From NCBI GenBank assembly GCA_036654095.1, contig JAVVSR010000002.1, forward strand, positions 1 to 64,000: a stretch of 64,000 bases of DNA, given 5' to 3'. Position 1 is the stretch's first letter, and each line of letters starts with the position of its first letter. Both the position numbers and the translations under genes were made by a program. Below the pieces are notes generated by a model that was given only the letters and a program-made list of their open reading frames with translations, was not told the origin of the DNA and searched no databases. Origin of the DNA: JAVVSR01 sp036654095. GTDB taxonomy: Bacteria > Bacillota > Clostridia > Christensenellales > CAG-917. Shown here one piece after another: positions 10,191-19,206 of the stretch.

Positions 10191-10802
10191 ATGAAAAAAA
10201 CAGATTTGACAAAAAAAACGATTATTGACAGCACTATTAAAATACTTCGTAAAAACGGTAATGTCACAGTTAAGGAAATTGCCGCCGACGCAAATGTAAA
10301 TATTGCCGCAATAAATTATCATTTTAACGATAAACAAAACTTAATAGTTATTGTTGTGCGCCGTCTTTTAACCGAATTCAAGGCCACAATGGATGAATTT
10401 TTAAATACATCCGTTTCAACCTCGGCGGAAATATACAGCGAAATCAAAGGTTTTTTGGATACTTTTTATCAATTTGCTTTTGAAAATATTGGCATAATTA
10501 AATATATCCTTATCCCCAATAACAATGATATATTGGAAAGTTGTAGCCGCCTATTTATGTCGCAGTTTTCTATCGACTCGGAGTTTACTCACAAAATTGT
10601 TTCTAAACTTGGCGAAATTAACACCCAGCACACTTCCGAACAATTAAAGGTTAAATACGTATTTTTGTTTAGCGCGTTTGCCTTTCCTTTAATTTTTCAA
10701 CTTAATTTAAAAGATTTTGACAACAAATCTCTTTTCCAAATTAGCGAAGGCGCAATTAGAGATATTTATATCGAACAACTTACCAAGGTTATATTGGATT
10801 AG
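10191..10802 (+). CDS. TetR/AcrR-family transcriptional regulator
   Basis: 203 residues from the ATG at 10191, which has AAAAGGGG five bases upstream. The N-terminal helix-turn-helix is clear: VTVKEIAADANVNIAAINYHF spans about residues 24-44, followed by the typical NDKQNL segment. The rest is the helical ligand-binding and dimerisation domain, which is not conserved enough to predict a ligand. Members are usually repressors released by a small molecule. It is divergently placed from the MMPL exporter, and the intergenic palindromes are likely its operators, so it probably controls both genes. Confidence 0.85.
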   Translation: MKKTDLTKKTIIDSTIKILRKNGNVTVKEIAADANVNIAAINYHFNDKQNLIVIVVRRLLTEFKATMDEFLNTSVSTSAEIYSEIKGFLDTFYQFAFENIGIIKYILIPNNNDILESCSRLFMSQFSIDSEFTHKIVSKLGEINTQHTSEQLKVKYVFLFSAFAFPLIFQLNLKDFDNKSLFQISEGAIRDIYIEQLTKVILD

Positions 10803-10814
10803 TTTTAAATTTAT

Positions 10815-10975
10815 TTTATACTTATATTAGATGTTTTTATACTTATATTAGATGTTTTATAAAGCGTGTTCGGCTCAACCTTTTAATGTACATTTTTTGT
10901 TATAAAGCGTGTTCGGCTCAATCTTTTAGTGTACATTTTTTGTTGTAAAGCGTATTCGGCTAAACATATTACGCA
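10815..10975. repeat. 21-bp and 43-bp tandem repeats
   Basis: Two copies of a 21-bp unit containing TTATACTTATATTAGATG (10815-10858) are followed by 2.6 copies of a 43-bp unit starting AAAGCGTGTTCGGCT, at 10861, 10904 and 10947. Copies of the 43-mer differ at a few positions. No coding frame crosses them. Confidence 0.85.
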
Positions 10976-11029
10976 AACTCTTTTTGAGTTTGAGATTGAG
11001 ATTGAGTTTAGGGTTTTTGAGTTTTAAGT

Positions 11030-11093
11030 TTTAGGGTTTAGGGTTTAGGGTTTAGGGTTTAGGGTTTAGGGTTTAGGGTTTAGGGTTTTAGGG
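11030..11093. repeat. TTTAGGG heptamer array
   Basis: Eight perfect TTTAGGG units (11030-11085) and a ninth with one extra T (to 11093), flanked by looser TTTGAG/TTTTGAG repeats from 10982 to 11115. The sequence equals the plant-type telomere heptamer but sits inside a bacterial intergenic region. The G-runs are on the plus strand. Confidence 0.9.
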
Positions 11094-11130
11094 TTTTTGA
11101 GTTTTTGAGTTTTAGTTAAAATACATATTT

Positions 11131-11177
11131 AAAACGCGCCACAAAGTTACAAATAACTTAGCGGCGCGTTTTTTTAT
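11131..11177. terminator. Bidirectional intrinsic terminator
   Basis: Outer stem AAAACGCGCC (11131-11140) with GGCGCGTTTT (11163-11172) and an inner stem AAGTTA/TAACTT; a T run follows on the plus strand and an A/T-rich tail on the minus strand. It serves the acyl-CoA synthetase gene, whose stop is at 11208. Confidence 0.8.
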
Positions 11178-11207
11178 ACATCAATATAAGTTTAAAATTA
11201 AATAAAT

Positions 11208-12869
11208 TTAAGTATTAGCGCTTTCGCTTCCTTTGCGAATTTCTGTACGTTTAATTTTACCCGAAATAGTTTTTGGCAACTCCGAAACAAATTCAATCAC
11301 ACGCGGATATTTGTATGGCGCAGTTGCGTGCTTAACATAAGTTTGTATCTCTTTTTTCAACTCCTCAGTGCCTTCAACGCCCTTTATTAAAACTATTGTA
11401 GCCTTGACAATTTGGCCGCGCACAGGGTCAGGAACGCCTGTCACTGCGCACTCTAAAACGGAAGGATACTCCATAATAACGCTTTCAATTTCAAACGGAC
11501 CTATGCGATATCCCGACGATTTAATCAAGTCATCCGTTCTACCAACAAACCAATAATAGCCGTCCTCGTCAAACCAAGCCATATCCCCCGTATGATAAAC
11601 GCCATCATGAATAACAGCATTGGTATTTACCTCATCGTGATAATAACCTTTAAACAAACCGACAGGCGGAACACTGACATCAATACAAACCTCGCCAACT
11701 TCACCGGCTACCGCCAAATTACCTTCGCTTGTAATTAGTCTAATTTTATATTGTGGGTTTGGTTTTCCCATTGAACCGGGCTTACTTGTAGCGCCAATAA
11801 GGTTAGCAAGCGTTAAACTTGTTTCAGTCTGCCCAAAACCTTCCATAAGTTTTAGCCCAGTTGCATTTTGTAGTTGTTTAAAAACTTCAGGGTTTAAAGC
11901 CTCGCCTGCTGTTGTAACATATTGCAAACTTGATAAATCGTATTTAGATAAATCCTCTTTAATAAAAAATCTATAAATTGTAGGTGGCGCGCAAAACGTT
12001 GTAATTCTATATTTTTGAATTAGTGTCAATAAATCGTCAGCATTAAATTTGGTAAAATCATAAACAAAAATTGGCGCAGATAAAATCCACTGACCATAGA
12101 GTTTTCCCCACAATGCTTTTCCCCACCCAGTATCGGCAACGGTAAGGTGTAATCCCTCAACATTGACATTATGCCACCATTTTGCGGTTGTAAAGTGCGC
12201 AATAGCGTAAGTATAGTCATGAATAGCTAGTTTAGGATAGCCCGTTGTTCCCGACGTAAAGAACATAACCATTGTGTCAGATTTTGAGGTGGCGTCATTC
12301 CCTTCTGGACGCAAAAAAGTCGACGAAAAAGTTGCCATTTCCGAATCAAAGTCACGCCAACCTTCACGTGAACAACCTGTTATTACCTTGACTTTTACTT
12401 GCCCACAATCGGCAACGGCTTTTTCAACTTCTGTGGCGATTGTACCGCTGCTGCTACAAATTACAGCTTTCACTTCTGCCAAATTAATACGATATACTAA
12501 GTCCTTTTTCATAAGTTGGTCGGTGGCAGGTATTGCAACCGCGCCTAGCTTGTGCAACGCAAGTATTGAAAACCAAAATTGGTAATGACGCCGTAAAATT
12601 AACAATACTTTATCGCCTTTTTTTATACCTAACGATTTAAAATAATTTGCGGTCATCGAACTGTATTCCGAAATATCTTTAAAGGTAAATTTCCTTTCCG
12701 ATTTATCATCAGCAATCCATATCATTGCTACTTTATTTGGCTTAACTTTGCCATAATAATCTATAATGTCAAAAGCAAAATTAAAATTTTCGGGTATATT
12801 AAACGATATATCCGTAAGATGACCAAATTCGTCGATAGTCTCCTTGATGTACTTTTCGTAAAGTTCCAT
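11208..12869 (-). CDS. Acyl-CoA synthetase (AMP-forming)
   Basis: 553 residues, the usual length for the ACSM/acetyl-CoA synthetase-like branch of the ANL superfamily. The phosphate-binding signature MFFTSGTTGYPK is near residue 200, GEALNPEV and EGFGQTET near 330-350, YHTGDMAWFDEDGYYWFVGRTDD near 425, and the C-terminal lysine motif SGKIKR near residue 540. It would activate a carboxylic acid with ATP and join it to CoA in the cytoplasm. SD AAAGGT lies eight bases before the ATG. A T-box riboswitch with a terminator occupies the leader, so expression should rise when an amino acid (probably isoleucine) is short. This suggests a branched-chain acid such as 2-methylbutyrate as substrate (inference). 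Confidence 0.9.
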   Translation of the reverse strand: MELYEKYIKETIDEFGHLTDISFNIPENFNFAFDIIDYYGKVKPNKVAMIWIADDKSERKFTFKDISEYSSMTANYFKSLGIKKGDKVLLILRRHYQFWFSILALHKLGAVAIPATDQLMKKDLVYRINLAEVKAVICSSSGTIATEVEKAVADCGQVKVKVITGCSREGWRDFDSEMATFSSTFLRPEGNDATSKSDTMVMFFTSGTTGYPKLAIHDYTYAIAHFTTAKWWHNVNVEGLHLTVADTGWGKALWGKLYGQWILSAPIFVYDFTKFNADDLLTLIQKYRITTFCAPPTIYRFFIKEDLSKYDLSSLQYVTTAGEALNPEVFKQLQNATGLKLMEGFGQTETSLTLANLIGATSKPGSMGKPNPQYKIRLITSEGNLAVAGEVGEVCIDVSVPPVGLFKGYYHDEVNTNAVIHDGVYHTGDMAWFDEDGYYWFVGRTDDLIKSSGYRIGPFEIESVIMEYPSVLECAVTGVPDPVRGQIVKATIVLIKGVEGTEELKKEIQTYVKHATAPYKYPRVIEFVSELPKTISGKIKRTEIRKGSESANT

Positions 12870-12925
12870 AGCAATTACCTTTACCCTATTTTATTTGCTT
12901 AATACAAATTTCATTTAAATTTTGC

Positions 12926-13196
12926 AATAAAAATGCTTCGTCTCCATAGAGACGAAGCATTAAACAACTCCGCGGTACCACTCTAATTGCTTGCACGCAA
13001 GCCACTTTGCCATATCCAACAATATGTTCCCTATAACGGGGGGCCCGTCTTGACTTAATAGTTTCCGTTCGGCCAAGCAACTGAAAGGTGATTAGATTTA
13101 AGCAAACCATTGTTTCGCACCAGCCAACAACTCTCTGAGATTTGTATTTAAATCACGTCCTTATAAACGCCTTTAAATGGTATTCAATTTTACTTA
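12926..13196 (-). ncRNA. T-box riboswitch upstream of acyl-CoA synthetase
   Basis: The minus strand carries the conserved T-box AGAGTGGTACCGCGG (12984-12970), followed by a terminator stem ATGCTTCGTCTC/GAGACGAAGCAT (12960-12933) and T run. Upstream are the stem I features CTCAGAGAG, GGCTGGTGCGAA and AATCACC. Aligning with the common NNN-(G)AATCACC layout gives specifier ATC (13097-13095), i.e. isoleucine. The T-box UGGU should pair with a tRNA having discriminator A, which fits tRNA-Ile and argues against the alternative reading TCT (Ser, discriminator G). The base after the specifier is U instead of the usual purine, so the amino acid is not certain. Confidence 0.92.
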
Positions 13197-13201
13197 GTGT
13201 T

Positions 13202-13230
13202 ATTAAAACACATTTAAACAATTTTGTCAA
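13202..13230 (-). promoter_or_regulatory. Promoter of the T-box leader
   Basis: Minus strand TTGACA (13230-13225), 17-base spacer, TTTAAT (13207-13202). It begins 13 bases after the stop of the upstream 771-aa gene. Confidence 0.75.
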
Positions 13231-13242
13231 TTATTTTAACAA

Positions 13243-15558
13243 TTATTGCTCATCTTCCGAGGGATTATTATCGTCGTCGGAATAATAAGTATCGTTATCC
13301 TCTGAACCATCTGCCTCATAGGTTTCATAGTTTTCGTCAGGGCTAACGTTTTCATCATATGCTTGACCAACATCAGCGCTTTCGTCATCAGACAGTTGAC
13401 CAGTAGCTTGAAGAGCTGCGCGCCTAGCATTGATAAGCCTTTCTAGTTTAGCAGGATTAGGCTTCCTTAAACCAACAAACAACAAACTTCCAATAAACAA
13501 ACTCGCCAAAACGATAGTCAAAATTAAAATTGTCATTTCCGTTGATGTTAAGCCTTTCTTTTTGTAGTTAATTTGAATATTTTGACTATCGATAATGTTA
13601 GAAACTGTAATAGTAGCAACCTTGTCATTATCAATTTTTTGTTCAAATCCGTTGACGAAAATAGACTCAATGACATAACCTTTGTTGGCCTTTACTATAA
13701 TTTGTTGAGTCTGCCCGCTGTAAACTTTCGTCGCGCCCTCACACGTACCGCCTAAAGCAACATTTGACGAATAAATAATATCGCATTTTTTAGGTTGGAA
13801 TATTGCAACAAAACTTGCGCTTGCAGTGATATTTTCAACAGTAGTTACGCGTTCGGTTGTGATACGAATGCCGTCTTTTTCCCAAGCGATAAATTCATAG
13901 CCGTCGCTAGGATACGCGCCTAAAGTTGTTAATCCGCCAACGCTTATATCCGAACCGTTAGATGACGTAACTCCGCCCATACCTGAATTATTTGCCCTAA
14001 CTGAAATTTTAATTTTAACAACAACTTCTTCCTCAATAGGAGGGGGGAGTTCGCTAATTTTTGCGCCTACAACCAACGATGACGAAACATTAAAAGACAT
14101 TTGCCTTGAGCTTGAACTGCCAGCCATTCTATTTCCATTATTAGTCCAATAATCAAATTTCTTGCCTTCTAAACCATCTTCTGCATAAGTCAAAGTCACC
14201 AACTCACCTATGGCATAAATATTGTTGCCCTTGGATGAAAGTGAAATTTTAATATTGCTGTCAGCCAAATTTTCTTTCACAATGGTAAATGTTTTAACAG
14301 ATGCGATAGGCGTCAACACGACATCAGCATTAATAACAAATTCATAAACATCTTGATTGACTGCTGGTTTAACGACGCCACCTACAACAACTTCCCAATG
14401 TTCAAAATTAAGTTTTTCCGAGCTAAACACAACTCTAACGGGCGTACCTTCAACGTATGTACCTGCGCCAGTTTTGTTATATTCAAATCCGCTGATGTTA
14501 GGAACATTGTTTATAGTAACAGTGTAGCGCTTCGTTGTAACGCTTATTGGCACAAATTCTGCTGATATTGTAATACTTTCCAATGAACCATCAATCGTAA
14601 ATTGATAGCCTAACGGATTAGCGTTAGCAACTGGTTGACCGTTAATTAAAAGCTTAGAAAATTCAACTCCGCTATCGCTTTTAGTTAAAACTTTTACAGT
14701 TATATTATCGCCCTTATAGTATGGAGCAGCGTGACTAAGTTCAATACTTCCATAAACTGGGTCGGGAGCAATTACGTTGACCGAATACTCCTTACGTGTG
14801 CAAACAACAGGAATAGCGTTGTATTGTGGGTCAAAGTTTGAAATTGTATAAGTAAATTCATTTGCCGAACCGCTAACTTTAACCAAATTACCTAAAGACA
14901 TTTTGATATTATTTAGGTCATAGCCTTCAGCAAGTGTAATTTTAACAACAACGTCATCACCCTTTTCAATATATGCTTTTGTAAATTTCAACGTAGGATT
15001 ATTAACGGATACTAACGGCCGTCCATTTATGGTATCAAAATAAGCGGTTGCGCCAACATCGGCATTAACCGACACGACATACGCTTGATTTGTCACACAA
15101 AAATATATTTCATTGGTATTTTTAAAAGTATATGTAAATTCAAACTTAGTAATTAAACCTGTTTCAACTCCATTTTCAACGCCCATAATTTCTTTAGCAA
15201 TTAAGCCAACATCGGGGCCATCTTTTGAGCCATTAGCCCACTTTACGAACTTTTTGTTGCCGGGTATCAATGTGAAAGTAACAGAACTGCCAACCGTTCC
15301 TGAAAATAGAATTGGATTGATAGAAGTCCCTTGTTCTGTTTTATACTTCGGCTGACCCAAAGCGTCTATGCCATCTTGAAACACAATTTGCGCGTCGCTA
15401 TCAAACTTTAACGTCAAGGTAGGATTTGCATTCGGAACAGGCGCGCCTTCTCCCGCGGCGTTAGCCTCAGTACGCGTGTCATTCGTTGCAAAAATTGAAA
15501 ATGAAAACACTAACGCTAAGGTCAACATCACAACAATCAGTTTGGCATTTTTTTTCAT
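13243..15558 (-). CDS. Surface protein with repeated beta domains and C-terminal anchor
   Basis: 771 residues. Signal peptide at 1-36 (hydrophobic core VVMLTLALVFSFSIFA, probable cleavage after ANA). The body consists of roughly 75-residue repeats of the bacterial/InlB-type beta-grasp class, recognisable by strings such as FEHWEV, KFDYWTNNG, YEFIAWEKDG and FVKWANGS, with G-x-x-V turns. A single membrane helix (about residues 665-690) is followed by a cytoplasmic tail of about 80 residues that becomes extremely acidic (runs of D, E, S, N) at the end. There is no LPXTG motif. SD AAGGGG precedes the ATG. It is transcribed from a perfect consensus promoter. A role in adhesion or the envelope is inferred from architecture only. 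Confidence 0.85.
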   Translation of the reverse strand: MKKNAKLIVVMLTLALVFSFSIFATNDTRTEANAAGEGAPVPNANPTLTLKFDSDAQIVFQDGIDALGQPKYKTEQGTSINPILFSGTVGSSVTFTLIPGNKKFVKWANGSKDGPDVGLIAKEIMGVENGVETGLITKFEFTYTFKNTNEIYFCVTNQAYVVSVNADVGATAYFDTINGRPLVSVNNPTLKFTKAYIEKGDDVVVKITLAEGYDLNNIKMSLGNLVKVSGSANEFTYTISNFDPQYNAIPVVCTRKEYSVNVIAPDPVYGSIELSHAAPYYKGDNITVKVLTKSDSGVEFSKLLINGQPVANANPLGYQFTIDGSLESITISAEFVPISVTTKRYTVTINNVPNISGFEYNKTGAGTYVEGTPVRVVFSSEKLNFEHWEVVVGGVVKPAVNQDVYEFVINADVVLTPIASVKTFTIVKENLADSNIKISLSSKGNNIYAIGELVTLTYAEDGLEGKKFDYWTNNGNRMAGSSSSRQMSFNVSSSLVVGAKISELPPPIEEEVVVKIKISVRANNSGMGGVTSSNGSDISVGGLTTLGAYPSDGYEFIAWEKDGIRITTERVTTVENITASASFVAIFQPKKCDIIYSSNVALGGTCEGATKVYSGQTQQIIVKANKGYVIESIFVNGFEQKIDNDKVATITVSNIIDSQNIQINYKKKGLTSTEMTILILTIVLASLFIGSLLFVGLRKPNPAKLERLINARRAALQATGQLSDDESADVGQAYDENVSPDENYETYEADGSEDNDTYYSDDDNNPSEDEQ

Positions 15559-15617
15559 ACTTTACCCCTTTAATATACCTAATGCATAAGCATATACTTT
15601 ATATTTATACATATTAG

Positions 15618-15646
15618 ATTATAAAGTAAACATTAAACTATGTCAA
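15618..15646 (-). promoter_or_regulatory. Consensus promoter of the 771-aa surface protein
   Basis: Minus strand TTGACA (15646-15641), 17-base spacer, TATAAT (15623-15618). A perfect sigma-A match, implying strong expression. Confidence 0.85.
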
Positions 15647-15686
15647 CTTATAATAAAAAAAATATGCAATTTTGAGCTTTTTAAGC

Positions 15687-15718
15687 AAAAAAAGTGCAAG
15701 TCCTAAGGGGCTTGCACT
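15687..15718 (-). terminator. Intrinsic terminator after pckG
   Basis: Eleven-base-pair stem AGTGCAAGTCC (15693-15703) with GGGCTTGCACT (15708-15718), one G-U pair, loop TAAG, and a T run on the minus strand. It lies 13 bases beyond the pckG stop. Confidence 0.9.
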
Positions 15719-15731
15719 CAAAATATGGTAA

Positions 15732-17507
15732 TTAATTTAATTTTGATTGAAGTGTATCAAGTTCAGTCGCAAGTTCTTTTGGAAGAGTAGCGCCGAACTT
15801 TTGATAAAATTCACCTATTCCAACAGCTTCTTTTTTCCAAGTTTCCTTATCTACTTTTAACAAACCTTTAAGTGTTTCATTATCAATAGAAAGGCCATTA
15901 ACGTTTATATCTTCGGCCTTTGGAACATAGCCAATAGGTGTTTCAACTGCGTCAACAGAATCTTCACAGCGACGTAAAATCCAGTCAAGAACACGTAAAT
16001 TGTCGCCAAATCCCGGCCAAATAAAGTGTCCCTCGTCATCGGTGCGGAACCAGTTGACGTTAAATATTTTAGGCTGATGCTTGATTTTTTTACCCATTTC
16101 AATCCAGTGCGCAAAGTAGTCGCCCATATTATATCCACAAAATGGTATCATCGCCATAGGGTCACGTCTGACTACGCCAACTGCGCCTGATGCGGCGGCA
16201 GTCGTTTCAGATGCCATAATTGAACCTACAAATACACCATTGTTCCAATCATATGACTGATATACCAACGGCGTTGTTTGCGCGCGTCGGCCACCAAATA
16301 CTATTGCGCTTATTGGAACGCCCTGTGGATTTTCAAATTCGGGGCTAATACACGGACAGTTGATTGCAGGAGCGGTAAAGCGACTATTTGGATGCGCTGC
16401 TTTCACAGGTTTTCCGTCGGCGTCTTTTGTATCGGGAGTCCACGGATTACCTTTCCAATCAATAAGTTCTTCAGGGGGCTGCTTTGTTAAGCCTTCCCAC
16501 CAAACTGTATTGTCCTTAGGATTAATTGCAACGTTAGTAAAAATTGTGTTTTTACTAGTGCTTGCAAGCGCATTGAAATTTGATTTTTCATTAGTCCCGG
16601 GAGCTACTCCAAAGAAGCCAGCTTCGGGATTAATTGCGTACAACCGACCATCTGCGCCGACTCTAAGCCAAGCGATATCGTCGCCAACCGTAAATACCTT
16701 GTAGCCTTTTTTTGTATAAACTTCAGGCGGAATAAGCATAGCAAGATTGGTTTTTCCACAAGCTGACGGAAATGCTGCTGTAATATATTTGGTTTCGCCA
16801 TTTGGTTTTTGAACGCCTAAAATAAGCATATGTTCAGCCATCCAACCTTCGGTTTTGCCTTGATATGACGCAATACGCAACGCAAAGCACTTTTTACCTA
16901 ATAAAACATTCCCACCGTATGCGCTGTTTACCGACCAGATTGCGTTATCTTCGGGGAATTGGCAAATATATCTGTTATTTTCGTCAACATTGCACTTTGC
17001 GTGAAAACCACGTACAAAGTCATTACTGTTGCTTAAAACATCTAACACTCTTGTGCCTACACGTGTCATTATTGACATATTTAAAACAACGTAAATACTA
17101 TCGGTAACTTCAATACCAATTTTCGCAAATGGAGAACCTACTGCTCCCATCGAAAATGGAATAACATACATTGCGCGCCCTTTCATTGAACCTCTTGCAA
17201 TATCTTTTAACATAGCGTACATTTCTGAAGGTGCTTTCCAATTATTTGTAGGGCCTGCATCCTTTTCATTTCGCGAGCAAATAAACGTTCTGCCCTCAAC
17301 GCGCGCCACGTCATTTGGCCTCGTGCGATGGTATAAACAACCTGGATATTTATCTTCGTTAAGTTTAATCATCTCGCCCGTAGAAATAGCTTCCTTTCGC
17401 AATAAATTAAGCTGAGCCTCGCTTCCATCAATCCAAATTACCTTATCGGGATTAGTCAACTGTCGGGACTCCTCAACAAACTGTAAAACCTTTGTGTTAT
17501 TAGTCAT
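15732..17507 (-). CDS. pckG: Phosphoenolpyruvate carboxykinase (GTP)
   Basis: 591 residues, matching the roughly 600-residue GTP-dependent class rather than the shorter ATP-dependent one. The P-loop FPSACGKTNLAML (about residues 246-258) includes the hyper-reactive Cys in ACGKTN. RTRPNDVARVEGRTFICS near residue 61, YVIPFSMG near 114, VGDDIAWLR and FGGRR are also family signatures. It interconverts oxaloacetate + GTP and phosphoenolpyruvate + CO2 + GDP in the cytosol; in anaerobes it often runs in the carboxylating direction, but the sequence does not tell. AGGAGG lies seven bases before the ATG. It is monocistronic with a strong terminator. Confidence 0.97.
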   Translation of the reverse strand: MTNNTKVLQFVEESRQLTNPDKVIWIDGSEAQLNLLRKEAISTGEMIKLNEDKYPGCLYHRTRPNDVARVEGRTFICSRNEKDAGPTNNWKAPSEMYAMLKDIARGSMKGRAMYVIPFSMGAVGSPFAKIGIEVTDSIYVVLNMSIMTRVGTRVLDVLSNSNDFVRGFHAKCNVDENNRYICQFPEDNAIWSVNSAYGGNVLLGKKCFALRIASYQGKTEGWMAEHMLILGVQKPNGETKYITAAFPSACGKTNLAMLIPPEVYTKKGYKVFTVGDDIAWLRVGADGRLYAINPEAGFFGVAPGTNEKSNFNALASTSKNTIFTNVAINPKDNTVWWEGLTKQPPEELIDWKGNPWTPDTKDADGKPVKAAHPNSRFTAPAINCPCISPEFENPQGVPISAIVFGGRRAQTTPLVYQSYDWNNGVFVGSIMASETTAAASGAVGVVRRDPMAMIPFCGYNMGDYFAHWIEMGKKIKHQPKIFNVNWFRTDDEGHFIWPGFGDNLRVLDWILRRCEDSVDAVETPIGYVPKAEDINVNGLSIDNETLKGLLKVDKETWKKEAVGIGEFYQKFGATLPKELATELDTLQSKLN

Positions 17508-17827
17508 TGTATGCCTCCTAAATTTTTTTATATTTTACACAACTCATTAATGACCTTTATCATTAATAATTGTTTGCTATAAGAACAATTTGATACAAAT
17601 AATATGCAATACTAGTAAATTTATAAATAAAAACTTTAACATCAAATCTATTGTACTAATATTTTATTGCCTACACTTTCAATTAAAATACATTATTATT
17701 AAAAAACTCTACCGACCGCCAAACGCGCTTAACCTATTTAAAGAATTTTGCTTATTTTTTAAGCGACAATTACGCTAAACAAGTTTTTAATAAACGCTTT
17801 CATTGTATATCTAATAAAACATTCAAA

Positions 17828-19147
17828 TTAATTGTTTACATAGTATTTTTTAAACTGAACATACGGTTCCGCAATAAAGACGTCATCAGTTATTGTCGGA
17901 GTATTGTAGCCATCAATGATAATAAAGTTTTTGCCCATAAGTTTTGCCGAGTCTTCAAGCGGTGTCGACGCGCTTATGCAACATTCGTTTGTCCCTTGAA
18001 TTTTCACTGGGTCATAGATAATTGACGACATAAACAGTTCCCTAACCGTGTTGTGAGCGCCTGTACCATAGCTATTTAAAAATACAGGGCTATACATTGC
18101 CGACGCCACATACTTAACAACTTCATTAATGTTATCATTAAGGCCGTTTACCGTGCTGACTTCAGCATAAATAGAGTCCATTACCAAACCGCGTTTAGCC
18201 ATTGCCTTTACACACTCAACGTATGTCTTGCCTTGACTGTTTTCTATAAGCTGTTTATTTGACCAAGCAATAGGCGTTTCGCTGTAATCGCCGCCGCCAT
18301 ACATCGCGATATATGAGTCCATATAAGTCAAGCGGTCGGGCATACATCTGCTTTCAATTTGACCAGCCAAATTAAGTTCGGTAAGTAAAAATATACCAGC
18401 TGTACACAGCACGCCACCCATACTGTGGCCTGCAATTCGAATTTCTTTGTTGCCCATAGTTTTTGGAAGAAGGTTCATTGCGCGAATATATTCCGCCGCG
18501 AAAAACTGAGCTATTGAATAATTTGACGCGTTTTCGTATGTAACTAAACTACCATTTACATTTTGTATAAAAGATAGGCCACCCTCTTTAACACCCCAAA
18601 TATTATTTGAGGATTCAACAGGTAACGAAACAATGTTTATTGTGTCAACAAAGTGTTCATAGTGAAAAATCCCAACGTTATAACCCTTGTCTAGCCAAAA
18701 CTTTGTTGAATAAAGTTTATCACCCTTTTGAAAAGTATTAGGAAAGTCAACTTCGTCGCCTAAAAAACCCAATTCAAAAGTTTCACGATAGTTCATTCTA
18801 CCTAAGCCCGTCAGTACTCCGTGAACGAAAATTGCCGTCGGTTTATTGGTATCTATAATAGCCGCGCCAGCCTCTGTCCCCGAGTAATATTCTTCCATTA
18901 AACGAGTTTCATTATTATATTTCAACCACCACAACCCCTCGCCCTTAAGCGCAGGATAGGTTTCCGTATTTAAAAATACTTTTTTTGCATAATCTTCATA
19001 GCCTTTATCATTAACTAAACAGGTGTTTGGCTTAAACACTTTAAAATCAGGAGGAACAACCGAATCATCTTTCCCACAAGCGCCAAATATAAATATACAG
19101 CTACAAATTGAAACAACTATCATAAGTACAATTAAAAATTTCCTCAT
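17828..19147 (-). CDS. Lipoprotein with alpha/beta-hydrolase (lipase-like) fold
   Basis: 439 residues from the ATG at 19147 (MRKFL), which has GAGGG eight bases upstream; the frame extends nine codons further without a site. The N-terminus is a lipoprotein signal ending in a lipobox-like FGAC followed by GKDD. The nucleophile elbow is GHSMGG (about residue 240), preceded by an IFVHGVLTGLG oxyanion-type strand, as in lipases and esterases. It is probably anchored outside the cell and hydrolyses a lipid or ester; substrate unknown. The upstream promoter contains a GC-rich near-palindrome that may be an operator. The 320 bases between this gene and pckG (17508-17827) hold no recognisable feature. 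Confidence 0.8.
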   Translation of the reverse strand: MRKFLIVLMIVVSICSCIFIFGACGKDDSVVPPDFKVFKPNTCLVNDKGYEDYAKKVFLNTETYPALKGEGLWWLKYNNETRLMEEYYSGTEAGAAIIDTNKPTAIFVHGVLTGLGRMNYRETFELGFLGDEVDFPNTFQKGDKLYSTKFWLDKGYNVGIFHYEHFVDTINIVSLPVESSNNIWGVKEGGLSFIQNVNGSLVTYENASNYSIAQFFAAEYIRAMNLLPKTMGNKEIRIAGHSMGGVLCTAGIFLLTELNLAGQIESRCMPDRLTYMDSYIAMYGGGDYSETPIAWSNKQLIENSQGKTYVECVKAMAKRGLVMDSIYAEVSTVNGLNDNINEVVKYVASAMYSPVFLNSYGTGAHNTVRELFMSSIIYDPVKIQGTNECCISASTPLEDSAKLMGKNFIIIDGYNTPTITDDVFIAEPYVQFKKYYVNN

Positions 19148-19176
19148 CAAACTTCCCTCATAAATATAGTACAATA

Positions 19177-19206
19177 ATGATACACCTCACGCGCGAGATA
19201 TGTCAA
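19177..19206 (-). promoter_or_regulatory. Lipoprotein-gene promoter with GC-rich palindrome
   Basis: Minus strand TTGACA (19206-19201), 18-base spacer, TATCAT (19182-19177). The spacer holds CTCACGCGCGAG (19186-19197), an imperfect palindrome that stands out in very AT-rich DNA. The rest of the gap to 19549 is AT-rich with nothing recognisable. Confidence 0.6.

Noticed and set aside
11030..11093. TTTAGGG array as a sign of plant or other eukaryotic telomere DNA
   Set aside because: It is only nine units, flanked on both sides by bacterial genes and a bacterial terminator; it is a simple repeat.
12886..13110. 74-codon minus-strand ORF
   Set aside because: It lies wholly inside the T-box leader, and its codons are the conserved RNA elements.
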